This document shows positions 39,701-49,890 of a DNA stretch of 64,000 bases, one piece after another. Positions within the stretch are counted from its first letter, which is position 1. Each line of letters opens with the position of its first letter. Source of the stretch: Iris pallida (Eukaryota; Streptophyta; Magnoliopsida; Asparagales; Iridaceae); NCBI GenBank assembly GCA_029216955.1, contig JANAVB010031417.1:21897938-21961937 (forward strand), in the 5' to 3' direction. The notes beneath the pieces were generated by a model. That model was given only the letters and a program-made list of their open reading frames with translations, had not been told where the DNA came from and did no database searches. The position numbers and the translations under genes were made by a program.

Positions 39701-40198
39701 AGATTCGGCTAAGGAGCCAGTACTGTCAGCGTGACTTTTAGAGTTGAATTTGCACGCTAGAACAGATTCGGCTAAGGAGTCAGTACTGTCAGCGTGACTT
39801 TTAGAGTTGAATTTGCACGCTGGAACAGATTCGGCTAAGGAGCCAGTACTGTCAGCGTGACTTTTAGTTACTGTCATCTTCGAGCGCACAAGAGTGTGCG
39901 TGCTTGCAGTGGAGTTCTTGCCAGTGTTAGGAGTACACACTGTGGCAGAGACTTCACCATTGACTGCCAACTGATTCTTAGGGACATAGACAGAGTGTCC
40001 CTTCGACTTGGCAGTGATGATGGAGGCTGGAGTGGGCTTGCCACCCTTAGCCCGCTGCATTTCTTCATAGGTGAGTTGATCGAATTTGATCGTCATCACC
40101 TTCTTCGTCGAGCCGATTGACGAAGTGTCGCATTGAGTTGTTACCATCTCAGAAGAGGAGATGGTTTTCTCCAGTAGAGTCGCCAATTTATTTTCCAT
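36743..40198 (-). CDS. gag: Tat gag-like protein with N-terminal repeats
   Basis: 1,151 codons from the ATG at 40198, which lies inside the 5' LTR ten bases from its end, so the frame runs through the primer site; the next ATG is at 40147. Residues about 100-240 hold six copies of a 21-residue unit (SHADSTGSLAESVPACKFNSK). The retrotransposon gag domain spans roughly residues 770-950 (YDGTTSPSQFINHFE, GTAYEWYRSL, FLERFYEG). A zinc-knuckle-like CPYHRMLGHTIRTCYVLK follows. Gag forms the cytoplasmic virus-like particle and binds element RNA. The long N-terminal extension before gag is characteristic of several Tat elements. Confidence 0.85.
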   Translation of the reverse strand: MENKLATLLEKTISSSEMVTTQCDTSSIGSTKKVMTIKFDQLTYEEMQRAKGGKPTPASIITAKSKGHSVYVPKNQLAVNGEVSATVCTPNTGKNSTASTHTLVRSKMTVTKSHADSTGSLAESVPACKFNSKSHADSTDSLAESVLACKFNSKSHADSTGSLAESVPVCKFNSKSHADSTGSLAKSIPVCNPTFKSHADSTGSLAKSVPACNSKIKSHANSSGSLAKSVSACISSEKNSSLVISSSSPSSTRTGGGLPHKVPSKRNNSLVVSSAPVVFTSGTALTDTFVSQRKGDGLLTTLPSGHSMSQNLNESKKKHSLMSSSLISSNWAQNLSIKEGLLPTPNQGSGLTLPSLQISRSMEGKLHVSKINVLPSTDLRTKLSTSGVKKPYQLDMKIKDPDAEYVRNYVAHINHSLYNQEPSRPKNRKYTPQSSQTDLREYLQQKRRSNSISKKHAECDFYPRVIIQCRCQSTVQDHGDHECDFQPRVTMQCRCQNKRQSVFNRIQYEPMPDEDEPLFASVNMTSRDTEGRVDSPDGVYRNTRARVLASSQRNLIPEIDSEFLGESNFPPLPTGGNSPIVDFDTRSNDSKYTTSTSSSIIPHTVTTYMVDGNTDEPSSSLTPQDQRIASLEQQMKSMTDTMKSMYELMTAQLQNRQTVSDAIPVDTDISPVQVPPAVQSNTPGPAQPNPSLSGVGGSTYNAVPPPNYSLQATTPQSSGVVSEELKNLKTQFEAFKQKDGLQRLGIKQPYPIEWKQVSYPPKYKPPTISFYDGTTSPSQFINHFEVMTDQLQPSDALLTRVFIGCLKGTAYEWYRSLPNGSITSFAGFKQMFLERFYEGLNDMTMSALIRIKQKNNKSTEEYIERFRREALKMPLGTPDAVTIDTCKSNLLPIISMWTGSTQFQDWPSFIVSAKAAEISAETFKGLGVQMTPKETGQGANNKNNARKGKETLEVNLQSKDASNVQTPASTTQQSRTPRPREEYSFDDDDVLGIFECLLKGNKIQLPEIKKPDEAGKTDHPKYCPYHRMLGHTIRTCYVLKGKIQEMIKSGAISLTPKEKTVTSNVVSMQFGNFPPQLLESGIVPISKATLDIVNLPPPQSEGLVPITLETGEIMWIHPDLVADFESKDFFSKIQEGWKDQVMSYDFSWVYL
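39480..39870 (-). repeat. 63-bp in-frame repeat in the gag N-terminus, six units
   Basis: Each unit includes 'tcagcgtgacttt' and 'gctaaggagccagtact' on the plus strand. The period is 63 bp, a multiple of three, so the protein repeat is kept in frame. Units differ at few positions. Confidence 0.9.
40168..40188 (-). other. Primer-binding site of the Tat element
   Basis: Immediately inside the 5' LTR, the minus strand reads TTGGCGACTCTACTGGAG. This resembles the TGGCGACTC-type primer sites of Ogre-like elements, thought to pair with tRNA-Arg (family knowledge). The LTR terminal CA has become TA here. Confidence 0.6.
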
Positions 40199-41147
40199 AA
40201 AGAAATTCTCTTTATTTGTTGTGTTTATGGGAAAATTACAACTGTAGGAATCCGATCTAGAAGACGATCGCTTTATCCCTTGGACTATGCGAAGAAGAAA
40301 AGCTCTCAAAATTTTGACAGTAGATATCAATGTATCTGTACAATGAATGAGAAAAAAAGAACTCTATTTATAGAGTCAAAAATAATAACTGAAAAGATAA
40401 CTACCTCACCACTGGTGCACTTGAAAAGTCACGCAGACTCTAAATACACGCAGGGTTAGTGAGTAGTTACTGGACGTGGCCCGTAACTGTTGGACACATG
40501 GCATCAGTGCATGGGTCGTGTGCAAGTTACTGGGCACGCGAGAGAGAGATCGGTGGCATGGCTGCCACGTACTCCAGTTGAAATGAAATCCACGCTGACT
40601 TGCTGAAGGCAAAAATCCACGCAGATTCGTTGACGCGGACTCGTTGAAGGCGAAATCCACGCAAGCTTTGAAGAAGAATACTTCAGAATTCACGCAGGCT
40701 TTGAGAAGAATAACTCAAAAGTCATGCAATATTTTGAGGAAGGAGAAGGTTCAGAATCCACGCAAACCGCCAGCTGTCTTGATTTGGCACTCTTCGTCTG
40801 ACACAAAATCTCTGACATTGATTATATTGTCAGCCGCATTAAATGAAGATAAGACCCAAAGTCACGCCAACTTGGTGAAGAGTGAGTCTTGCTAAGGAAG
40901 ATTTCGAAAATCACGCAAAAGACGGCTGTGATCTCTCGAGTTCTGTGCATACGTGGCATACGAGAAGACGTTTCTCGACTGTTGTGTTGTCAGTCATTAT
41001 GATTCTGACGTATGGCTGAGCTGTCTCTGCGTGACTTCTAAAGGAGATGGCCAGGCAGAACTTAGCGTATCTTTTGTGCTGCTTCTCGGATCACTCTGCG
41101 TGACTTGTTCTGATCAACTCAGCGTGACTTCATTTTTGAGGCCTACA
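40189..41147 (-). repeat. 5' LTR of the Tat element
   Basis: 959 bp, the same length as the left LTR, with few visible substitutions (for example 40231, 40484, 40638, 40724). It has the same CACGC/GCGTG motif series. Confidence 0.93.
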
Positions 41148-44100
41148 CCCTTCTTTCAAACAGAACTTAGTCCCGTAATCACGGTACAGTATGAAACGGG
41201 TAGAGCATGTGAGAAATGAATCATAGCATGGTGAAGGTACAGTAAGTAAAGGTGAACTGGAAATATATGATATGACAACAAATGTAAAAAAAGTGATTTG
41301 AACTATTAGGGCGATATGTGATCGGCTAGGGAAGCAAGAGAAGGTTATCCACTTGGCCCGGCAATCCGCGGTGTCCTCAACGGAGAGTCATGCCGTCCAA
41401 CCTGGATAACTGGCAAGGGGTATCTGCTACACCCTACGTGAGGTGAGGGTGGCGCTAGCAATGTATAGTTACAGGAAGGCTTTGATCACATATCCCCTAA
41501 TAATTCCCCCATCCCCGAGTAGTATCACGTATCCGGACATGGCACTTCATGACACAAGGTTCGAGAGCAGGGTGCCAGCCCACTCCCAAATCAATGTCTA
41601 TACAAGTACAGGAACACAGAAATATCTCATACCCATATACCAAGAAAGTCCAGGAATAACATCTCATGACAGGATCCGACGTATACTAGTCCGTGAACCG
41701 TTGTGTCGGAAATCAAGTAAAACACTACGACTGAATCGGATATAGTAGATATCAAGACAATGAAAACTATCAGTGAATGTACTCGCCTGATATCTGAATG
41801 TCCAAGGTAAAGATACTGTCCGAGAAGAGGTGTCTGGCTCCTAATTAGAACAGCACAAGTCACAACATGTCCAGAAGGGTAATATAAAGTACTACAATGC
41901 ATTCTACATGAATCTAGGTCAAACTAGGCCAAAGTCAACCCTTGGTCAACTCTGGTCAACTGCACTAGTCAAACTAGGTCATGTCCTAACCCAGTAAGTC
42001 TTACTAGGCCTAAATAAGACTATCCTAGCAAGCACACATCAATACAAGGCTATACAAGCCAACATACACCCAACTCTATATAGCATGCAATTATTCAATA
42101 CTCAAATAGGCAAGAATTCACATTGGATATACACTAGGTAATCTATTACTTTAAGCTATATATGTCTACATATATATACACATGCATATATTGGTATTCA
42201 ACATTAGGTCTATAATCATGGCATTTCAAATGGTTATATAAACTTATATATTACAACACAATATGCTAACATATATATAATATACATACATAGCTAAGTT
42301 AACTATATTCATAAATACTTATTTAAGAGGCTATGTGTGTGTATGTGAACATGGCAAAGGGGCAAGTGAGGGTTAAATGGGCATACATAGTGTATTAATA
42401 TCAAAGAGTGTCAAAGTGTAAGTGAACAATGTGTCAAGTGTGATAGTGTCAACATAGTGTAAGGGGGTACATGAGGTAATATAGGATTTGTGTTAACATA
42501 GAACATTACATCTCATTAACTTGTATATTGCATACATTACATCTATTATTACATTACATTCATGCTTGCATTCATTCATCATTCATTTATTCTCTTGCAC
42601 CACTATATGCACCATACATTACATACTATGGAACCTACATATTCATTACAAGCCATACTTATACATGCTTACATTAGATAGGATACTTACACCTCATACA
42701 TCATTTATTTAACCATTTACTCATGCTTGCATTCTCTATTTAATTACATAATGTATATACATTAACATGGGTTAAAATCAAATAGAACATTATATTACAC
42801 ACAAGGGTGCACAAAATGCATATACCGAATAGTAACTCCTACTAATAATCAATACTGTACCATCTCAGCATGAATTAAAATTTAGGATTAAAGTATGTTA
42901 TAGATCTATGTGTTAGCTTTCCGAAACTTCAAACGGATCGCGTTTTCGTTTCCGGAAACTCCCGGAATCGCGAAAACACCGAGAACGCATTTGTCTTTCG
43001 TACAGCTGACACTCAAATAATTCTCCAGAAAGTTACAGAAAGAAATAGGCCTATTAATACATGTTTTTGGAAAGCTAACTTCAATACGCTTCTTTTAAAA
43101 AAAATGGAAGATTAAACCGAGCTTTGAGCTAGAAGTTATGATATTTCTAAGTTAGAGCTGAAATTAAAAACGTGGATAAAAATCATGATGGATTTTGGTA
43201 GTTTGAGACAAAAGAACACAAGTATATAACATAATATATCAAGAACTCACTCTCTACACTAATATATATATATATATGAGACACTATAGAACACATCTCC
43301 AATACAAAAATATGAGATTAAACATGTAATAATTCATTCATACATAACAACAACACATAGTGTGTCCAAATTTGGGATTTTCTCACATGGACACAACCAC
43401 AACACAAAGGACACTCTTATGAGCTCCAAATGGACACGAAATGGACACAAATGGAGGTACAACCATGGGGTCATTCCTATGGATTCAAAATAGACCTATA
43501 TGCATGAGAAAATGAAAAGGAGAAGGGATTTATACCTCCCGGTAGATCGAATCGAAGAAAAGCCTTTCCGGAGCGACACCGACACGTAGAGATTCCAAAA
43601 GGACACGAACGAGCTCCGAATCCTCCCAAACTTGGGTAGCTTCCTCCTTGGCTAGAATGGAGAAGGAAAGAAGAAGATTTGGTGGCAAAATGGAAGGATT
43701 TGGTGAAGAAATTGCTAGGGATTGCTCTCTAGAAATTTGGGGAAGAACAAGAGAGAGAAAAATAGATGGATAATGACAAATGGAAGGCTCAACCCTATCC
43801 TTATTGTGGCTGGCCATAAAGGTTGTTTTGTCCTATTAGAAAAAGTCCAAAAGTTCCTTTTCTAGTCTATTTACTAATACATTGGTAAGGGGTTAAGTCG
43901 GGGGTAGTTTGGTCAATCCTAAAACACTAATCCATATTAATACTAACCAAAATAATTAGTCTAGTCACTAACTAAAATTAATATCATGTGGACTAAAATT
44001 AATATTATGTGGGCCATGTCTAACTAGTGTGTGGGTCCCACTAGAGTCAAACTACCCCCCCTCCCCCCCCCCCCCCCCCCCCCCCGTCCCCGTTTCAAGT

Positions 44101-44270
44101 CGAATTGAGTTAAAATTCGAACCCGACTCAAATAACCCCAAAACAATATCATAAATAATAAAATAAATTTCAACCCCAAAATAATATCATAAATAATAAA
44201 ATAAATTTTAAAAATATTCAAAAATGTAAAATGACAAAAATACCCCTGTTTTTGAAAACTGGGGGTGACA

Positions 44271-44475
44271 CTAGGACTGCCAAAAATTATGGCAGTCCCG
44301 CTGTAGAGCATGTCCCTTTCAGGACTGTCACAATTCCTGGCAGCCCTCAGTACTTCTAAGACTGGCAGCAATTGTGGCAGTCCTGTTGTACATCGAGTCT
44401 ATTTCTAGACTGCCACAATTTCTGGCAGTCCTCAATACTTCTAGGAATGTCAGAAATTGTAGCAGTCCTGATATG
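44271..44475. repeat. Palindromic GGACTGCCA..TGGCAGTCC repeats in MULE-like copy 1
   Basis: Several imperfect hairpins of the form aggactgcca-N7-tggcagtcc follow one another, one more being at 26674-26698 on the other side of the nested LTR. The intact copy has the same array at 50435-50790. Confidence 0.75.
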
Positions 44476-45205
44476 AACCAAATCCTTCTACAACTAGGGT
44501 TTCTTCCATAGTTTTCTTCTACAACTAGGATTTCTTGCATAATTCTTCTATTAATAAAGAAAGATTGGTTAATAGACTAATAGATTAATAGATTTGATAA
44601 CTCAATTTCTTCTACAACTAGGGTTTCATCCATAATGTCCAAACAAGAAGAAGAAAAATAAATTAGGGTTTGGAGAAAGAGATCTGAGAAATTAGAAGAG
44701 AGCAAAAAATTAAAATAAATTAGGTTTGAAAAAATTGATGTTCTTGTTGTTCTTCTTCTTGTGAGGCAAGAGAGCAGAGCAAAATAAAAATAAAAAGTTG
44801 ACTTATATACTCACATGTTGGCTAGCCCTGAGTAATTTTTTCAATAGCAAATTTGTAAATAAATTAAAATTTATTTTTGGCTAGTCCTGATCAACTTTAT
44901 ATGTGTCCTTATAATTTGCCTAAACATGTCCTTACCAAGCATACCCCCAAAGAATAAAGTTGCTTTCATTTCCATTTTTTCGAACCAAACGAGAAGAGGC
45001 CTCGACGCGTTATTAAGTCCTATGGAAACACTGGAATCATCCCTAAATCCCAAATTTCCCAACACCCTAGTTTCTTCTTCGACTTCAATGCAGAGGAAGA
45101 ACCCTAGATAATTCTCGACTCAATTTCCTCTCTTGAATCCGTAGAAACCTAATTCTGGTCCTTTCCCGAAATGGGTCAATCTTCGATTCTCTCCTTAGGG
45201 TTTTG

Positions 45206-45310
45206 GTAAGTTCCAATTCCGTTTTAATTAGGGTTTTTATGCTTCATGTACATGATTCAACCGTAGGTTCATATTATTTAGTAGTAGTAAATTGATGTAC
45301 TTTGCTGCAG
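45206..45310 (+). other. Leader intron of the ALP1-like gene
   Basis: Consensus donor ttttg|gtaag and acceptor tttgctgcag|att bound a 105-bp AT-rich intron between an 'aaccctag'-type leader and the coding exon. Two short upstream frames occur: ATG 45170, stopping at or just after the splice junction, and ATG 45341 of nine codons. Confidence 0.55.
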
Positions 45311-45410
45311 ATTCATTGGCAAAGTTGGCAACTTTGCCATATGCATTTGAGTTCTGAGCTCGGTGCTTGATCAATTGTTGCATTTTTCTAGTTTTGAATT
45401 TGTGACGGAG

Positions 45411-46754
45411 ATGGATCCGTCGGTTCTGCTAATGCTTTCAAATCTCCTCCACCTCCACAACCACCTCGACCGGTCCTCCTCCTCCTCCTCCCCAGCCAAC
45501 CCCGCCCTCTCCTCCACCGGCGCGCCGCTCCTTTTCTTTGCCATCGCGTCCATACTCTCCTATGTGTCGTCCACCTTAGCCCAGTCCCCCTCGTCCCCCT
45601 CCCCCTCCCCGCCCCCTCGCCCGCCCCGCCCTTCCCCGTCGTCCTTCTTCCTCTCCCTATCCTCCGACCACATCTGGTCCATGGACCCTGCCGCCCGTGA
45701 CGCCAAGTGGCGGTCCCAGTACGGCCTCTCGTACCCCGTGTTCGCCACCCTGCTCGACCACCTCCGCCCCCACCTCTCCCTCTCCCACCTCCCCCTCCCC
45801 ACCGACCACGCCCTCTCTATCGCCCTTTCCCGCCTCTCCCGCGGCCTCTCCTCCCGCTCCCTCGCCCGCACCCTCTCCCTCCCCCCGTCCCTCATCTCCC
45901 GCTCCACCCACGCCGTCACCCGCATCCTCGCCACTCGCCTCTACCCCGATTACGTCAAGACCCCCGTCTCCCACCGCCTCCTCCAGGCCATCAGCTCTTT
46001 CCGGGACCTCACCTCCCTGCCCAACTGCTGCGGGTTTATTGCCTCCTCGCCCATCCGTATCTGCGTCCCTCCTTCCTCCGACGAGGATTTTGAAATCCTG
46101 CAGTCCCCTAACCGTTCCTTCCCTTCCATCCTCCTCCAAGCGGTATCGGACCACAGAAAGATCTTCTGGGATGCGTGCGTCCGTGCTCCCGGCTCCTCCG
46201 ATCCCGCCTCGCACCTCCGCGAAAGTAGCCTTTACGACCGCCTCTCCTCCTCGAAGATCCTGCGCGACTCTGTCGTTGCTGTCCGCAACCATCAAGTCCG
46301 TCCTTACATAGTTGGGGACTCGTCGTACCCTCTCCTTCCCTTCCTGCTCACCCCTTTCAGCAGCGGTCCCACCTCCTCCTCGGCCACTGCCGCTCCTTCG
46401 CAGGAAGCTTTTGATGCTGCAATCTCTAAAGGGCGGGCATCCTCGGTGGAGGCGGCTATCGCACTCCTCAAAGGGCGATGGAAGATTTTGAGGAATATGA
46501 ATGTGGGTTTGGATCATGCGGCACAGACAGTGGTGGCATGTGTCGTGCTGCATAACATGTGCCAGATTGCAGGAGAGCCAGAGGATGATGGGAAGTATCT
46601 GTGGAGAGACCCGCCGGAGAGCCTACAGGTGCCGAGGCCGGTGGAGAGAGAGCAGTCATTGTACAACTTTGGGGAGAACTTGAGGCAGACATTGGCTGAT
46701 GATCTGTATGAGAGACAACAAAGGCTCTCTGGTGGTGGTGCTGGAGCTAGGTGA
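45411..46754 (+). CDS. HARBI1/ALP1-like transposase-derived nuclear protein
   Basis: 447 codons in one exon; the ATG in 'ggagatggatcc' is the first in frame. Residues about 20-80 are Ser/Pro-rich linker. Residues about 200-400 align with the DDE nuclease domain of PIF/Harbinger (DDE_Tnp_4): NCCGFIASSPIRI, SDHRKIFWDACVRAPGSSDP, GDSSYPLLPFLLTPF, SVEAAIALLKGRWKIL and VVLHNMC. The first catalytic Asp (usually CCGxxDG) is replaced, while the second Asp (GSSDP) and the Glu (SVEAA) remain, so it is probably a domesticated, non-cutting protein like plant ALP1, which associates with Polycomb complexes. No terminal repeats flank it. GC is very high at 45470-46100 and falls toward the 3' end. Confidence 0.85.
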   Translation: MDPSVLLMLSNLLHLHNHLDRSSSSSSPANPALSSTGAPLLFFAIASILSYVSSTLAQSPSSPSPSPPPRPPRPSPSSFFLSLSSDHIWSMDPAARDAKWRSQYGLSYPVFATLLDHLRPHLSLSHLPLPTDHALSIALSRLSRGLSSRSLARTLSLPPSLISRSTHAVTRILATRLYPDYVKTPVSHRLLQAISSFRDLTSLPNCCGFIASSPIRICVPPSSDEDFEILQSPNRSFPSILLQAVSDHRKIFWDACVRAPGSSDPASHLRESSLYDRLSSSKILRDSVVAVRNHQVRPYIVGDSSYPLLPFLLTPFSSGPTSSSATAAPSQEAFDAAISKGRASSVEAAIALLKGRWKILRNMNVGLDHAAQTVVACVVLHNMCQIAGEPEDDGKYLWRDPPESLQVPRPVEREQSLYNFGENLRQTLADDLYERQQRLSGGGAGAR

Positions 46755-49700
46755 CAGACAAATTGTGAAGGTGGGAGGATCCTCTTTAAAATATGGATTA
46801 TGGAGTAAGTGGTTGCTTACTTTGTTTTCCCTTCTTGATTCTAACTAATGTCAGGAGTATGCCTTTTACCGTAGGTTTCTTGTTGTACCAGTGAATCATG
46901 TATAAGCTTGTAGCCTTCAAGTGATTTATTTAGATTTTAGTTGCTTCTCAATATGACAAAATGATACGTTTACATTTGTCCTAGTCTTCTTTCGGAATCT
47001 TGATCATATTTTTATATGTATCATTAAGAGATATCATTATTAGCAATGATCAGAATTGGGCAAAAGATATATATATGCCATATGCTTGAAATAGACACCT
47101 ACGCGAGATGTTTACCCCCAGTTACTATGTGACCAAATGATAAGGAACTAAACATTTCCCAGCAGTTGTTTATGTGCTATATATATATATATATATATAT
47201 ATAATGTAGCTTGAGCTCTAGTGATGTCAACCCCATTGTAGGTGCAAATGTCTGAGCAACTGGTTCCTGCTTTCCGATTCCTGTACCTCTTAAAAGTTAA
47301 AACCTTGGTTTTACTTTATACTATGTAATCAAAATTCTATTGCCCAACTATTTAGTTGGCAGTCACCATTATCTTAAGAGTAGTCTGTTAAATGGAACTC
47401 TTTATTTTTCTCAATATGATCCCACACACTGTCCAGTTGAATAAATCCACTAAATCTGTGGAGGGATTGAATTTGTCTGTTTACGTCATGCTCTATCGTA
47501 AATGAAGCTCACGATGCTTCTTGTTTAGTATATGTTTACTTCACCTGCCTGTATAATCCGTTAAATTTATTTTGTTATTTTACTACAACGAAGTTGTGTT
47601 TTCATGTTCTAAATATTTTAGCCTTTTGATTGCTAATCATTGTCGAATTTTCCTGGTAGAGCTAGATTCTTGTGATATATTTTTGCAAATTAGCACGAAG
47701 TATAAACTATATCTAGCGTATATTTATTGACATGGCTCAAATGAAGCTCTGCTGATCGCCTGTTAATCCAAATCATGGAAAGTCCTACTTATCTGTCTCC
47801 CATCCCCCTAAAAAGGAGTGGTTCCACCGTCAACCTAAGTTCACTCTTTTGGTATCCCACCTCTTAGTCATTCTGGTACATGATTATGCAATGCCAGTGA
47901 TAATTATTATTTTTCACCCACATCCACCGTCACTCTCTTCCTCACCCACCCAAACCTGCACCCAGACCTTAACCCGAAGGCTTGGGTTTGGATTTTTCCT
48001 CTTTTCAAAGAGCCACAATAGAAGCAACTTTTGATAGCAATATAGTGGAGGAGAGGAAACCAATAAAAAGAGTACTACTAGTTCTATGCGTTTGAACATC
48101 ACACATCGGGTTATCAAAAAACCGGCTACAGCCGGTCGGTGGATTTTTGAGGGAAAAAAACTATTGGTCAGAGGCGGACCAATGATTGTGGCATATGGAT
48201 TCAATTTTTTCAGGAGCTCTCTTAGTCATTATTGCACATAAATATGCAAAGATTTTTTTCCCACATATATTCACTTTCACTCTCTCCTCACCCACCCAAA
48301 CCCTCACCTGGACCTGAACTGAACACTAAGACATGGTTTTGGGTTACTGCCGCATTTCAAAAAGCTGCAGCGGAAGCAACATCTTAGAAGATGGATACCA
48401 TGGCAACTAGCAGAATTAGTTTAAAGAAACTGCTGCAGCTTAGGAGGTCAGAGCCCGTGTTATGTGAGTCGATTTGTCTTGAATAGCGTGTTAGAAATTC
48501 TTGAGAACCCTAAATCAATAGCATGACAAGTTTGTGTGTATCAGTGTTATCTCTCATTTTTTGCACTCTCTTTCGGTAATGACAACAATTCTAACAAGGA
48601 AAAAGTTTCAGTTATTCTTTCCATGCTATCTGTTGGATCACGGCTTCGCCAAAGCTACACTGGCTTTGGTTCGTCGAAAGTTATGCATGGAAAATTACAT
48701 GATGTTTAGTTGAGGGAGCTAGTTTTTGGACTTTATGTTTAACTGAAGTAGTCATAAAGATCTTGATGTTGGTTGTTCAAGGCACTCGTCTTTTTCTTTA
48801 CTTGTATTGAAGAGAATGCAATATCCTCCCGCTTCCAATGGGAATGTAAAACTGTCTGCAGCTGGAAAAGGATTTACAAGTGGAATGACACTGCCCATTA
48901 ATCAAGAAAGTGCCCTTCACATTGATTAATTGAGGCTTGTTTTAAGGCCTTGAGCATATAGTAATTGTGAATTATGACTTGAATCAATCCTGTCTGTTGT
49001 TGGCCTAAGATGCTCAAGATTTTTGAAACTAAAAGCTAGATGGCCCCTCAGTTGACAGAACATGAAATTGTACCGGGGGAGAAGGAAATGAAACGAACGA
49101 TTGCAGAATTATCTGTGTTTGCTATTATGAAGCTGGAAGAAACATAGCAGCAACAGACTTCTAATGCTGTTTGGTTTTTATCTATAATGTCCTGATAAAG
49201 GTATGCTTCATTATCCTTGCATTCTTCTGAGAGGTTGGCCATGTATGTCCAGCCTTTAGTTTTGATCTTTGATTCCTCTACAGTTTCAAATTTAACAGGA
49301 TTGCAATTGTTTGGAACTAAGATAGCAGTGAAATTCCAGCTTCATATCTGGAGCTCTTTATTGTCTCTGCGGTTTCCTAATTTGAAAAAGCGGTCGATTT
49401 AACTTGAGTTCAGTTTATTACTGGATAACTTATATTATGCATGAAATAGTACCCCTCAATTTCAAGCTTCTTTATTTGATAATGAGCTTTGTCCATACAA
49501 ATCCTCCTTTTCTTATGGTAAATAGGCTACTCAAACAATTGTCATTTATTCTCTAATATATTGTAGATGTAAAAGGCTGCTGCGTTTTTTATCATGTAGC
49601 ATAAGATTGTACCTTTATGGGATGTTGTAAATGTAAATGTTAAATTTTGATGACGATGTAGTGGGCTAGTTTCAATATGTTTGATGCAAGCCTATGGTAA

Positions 49701-49882
49701 AGCATACTAATTTCTCTTTAGAGTTCTTTATAGTTCATACTCCATAAAACATGTCCTTAGTCGTCACAAATAATTGACTACTTGAGATTGCGACACGTTC
49801 ACAAATAATTGACTACTTGAGACTTGAGAGAGGCAGATGAGCCCAAGATTATCATGTGGATCGCCACATCAGCGAAGGTCAA
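46755..49882. other. Spacer 3' of the ALP1-like gene
   Basis: The 3' UTR is presumably in the first few hundred bases. A short (TA)n run lies at 47179-47202. Two related blocks, 47900-48040 and 48240-48390, share 'cactctctcctcacccacccaaacc' type sequence and 'agccacaatagaagcaac', an old direct duplication of about 340-bp offset. No second gene is recognised. Confidence 0.55.
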
Positions 49883-49890
49883 TTTAGAAA

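Larger units (their letters stand above)
27425..41147 (-). mobile_element. Tat/Ogre-lineage Ty3/gypsy retrotransposon
   Basis: 13.7 kb on the minus strand with 959-bp LTRs (27425-28383 and 40189-41147) and a perfect duplication CCCTT (27420-27424, 41148-41152). Gag, protease, RT, RNase H, a second RNase H and integrase lie in that order. The second RNase H and the long 3' region with antisense frames mark the Tat lineage of Ty3/gypsy. The gene order is complete, but two frame breaks separate gag, protease and RT. The LTRs are close to identical, so the insertion is young. Confidence 0.95.
26714..44270 (-). mobile_element. Solo LTR, split by a Tat retrotransposon
   Basis: It begins TGTCACGACCCGCACC and ends GGGGGTGACA, with a perfect 5-bp duplication CTAGG (26709-26713, 44271-44275). 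Own sequence is 26714-27424 plus 41148-44270, about 3.8 kb. No second LTR, primer site or pol of its own is seen. Read on the minus strand it matches the LTR at 1-3437, including a short TTGAC array (41905-42005). A duplicated block of about 135-bp period (27205-27290 and 27340-27424) lies next to the inner insertion. A C-rich run occurs at 44055-44085. Confidence 0.85.
25741..44920. mobile_element. MULE-like non-autonomous element, copy 1, with nested insertions
   Basis: Ends GCAAATTATAAG and CTTATAATTTGC are perfect 12-bp inverted repeats, extended imperfectly through 'gacacat..gatcaggactagcc'. The flanks TAAAAATAG (25732-25740) and TAAACATGT (44921-44929) could be a diverged 9-bp duplication. 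Own sequence is 25741-26713 plus 44271-44920. It includes CT-rich 'ttcttcttc..aaaccctag' stretches and GGACTGCCA..TGGCAGTCC palindromes, shared with the intact copy at 49891-51212. No transposase is present. Confidence 0.6.
25155..44945. mobile_element. Older PIF/Harbinger-like MITE, split by later insertions
   Basis: The pieces 25155-25354 and 25520-25740 align along their length with the intact MITE at 26098-26532 but are more diverged. The missing right end ('ttaccaagcatacccc') appears at about 44930-44945, after the nested insertions. This copy is therefore the host of a SINE (25355-25519) and of the MULE-like element (25741-44920). Confidence 0.7.

Noticed and set aside
26714..44270. Full-length retrotransposon made of the outer ends and Tat coding region
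   Set aside because: The Tat element has its own LTRs and CCCTT duplication; the outer ends have a separate CTAGG duplication and no second LTR.
45560..46553. Long overlapping open frames within and antisense to the ALP1-like gene
   Set aside because: They follow from very high GC with few stop codons; only the plus frame has domain similarity.
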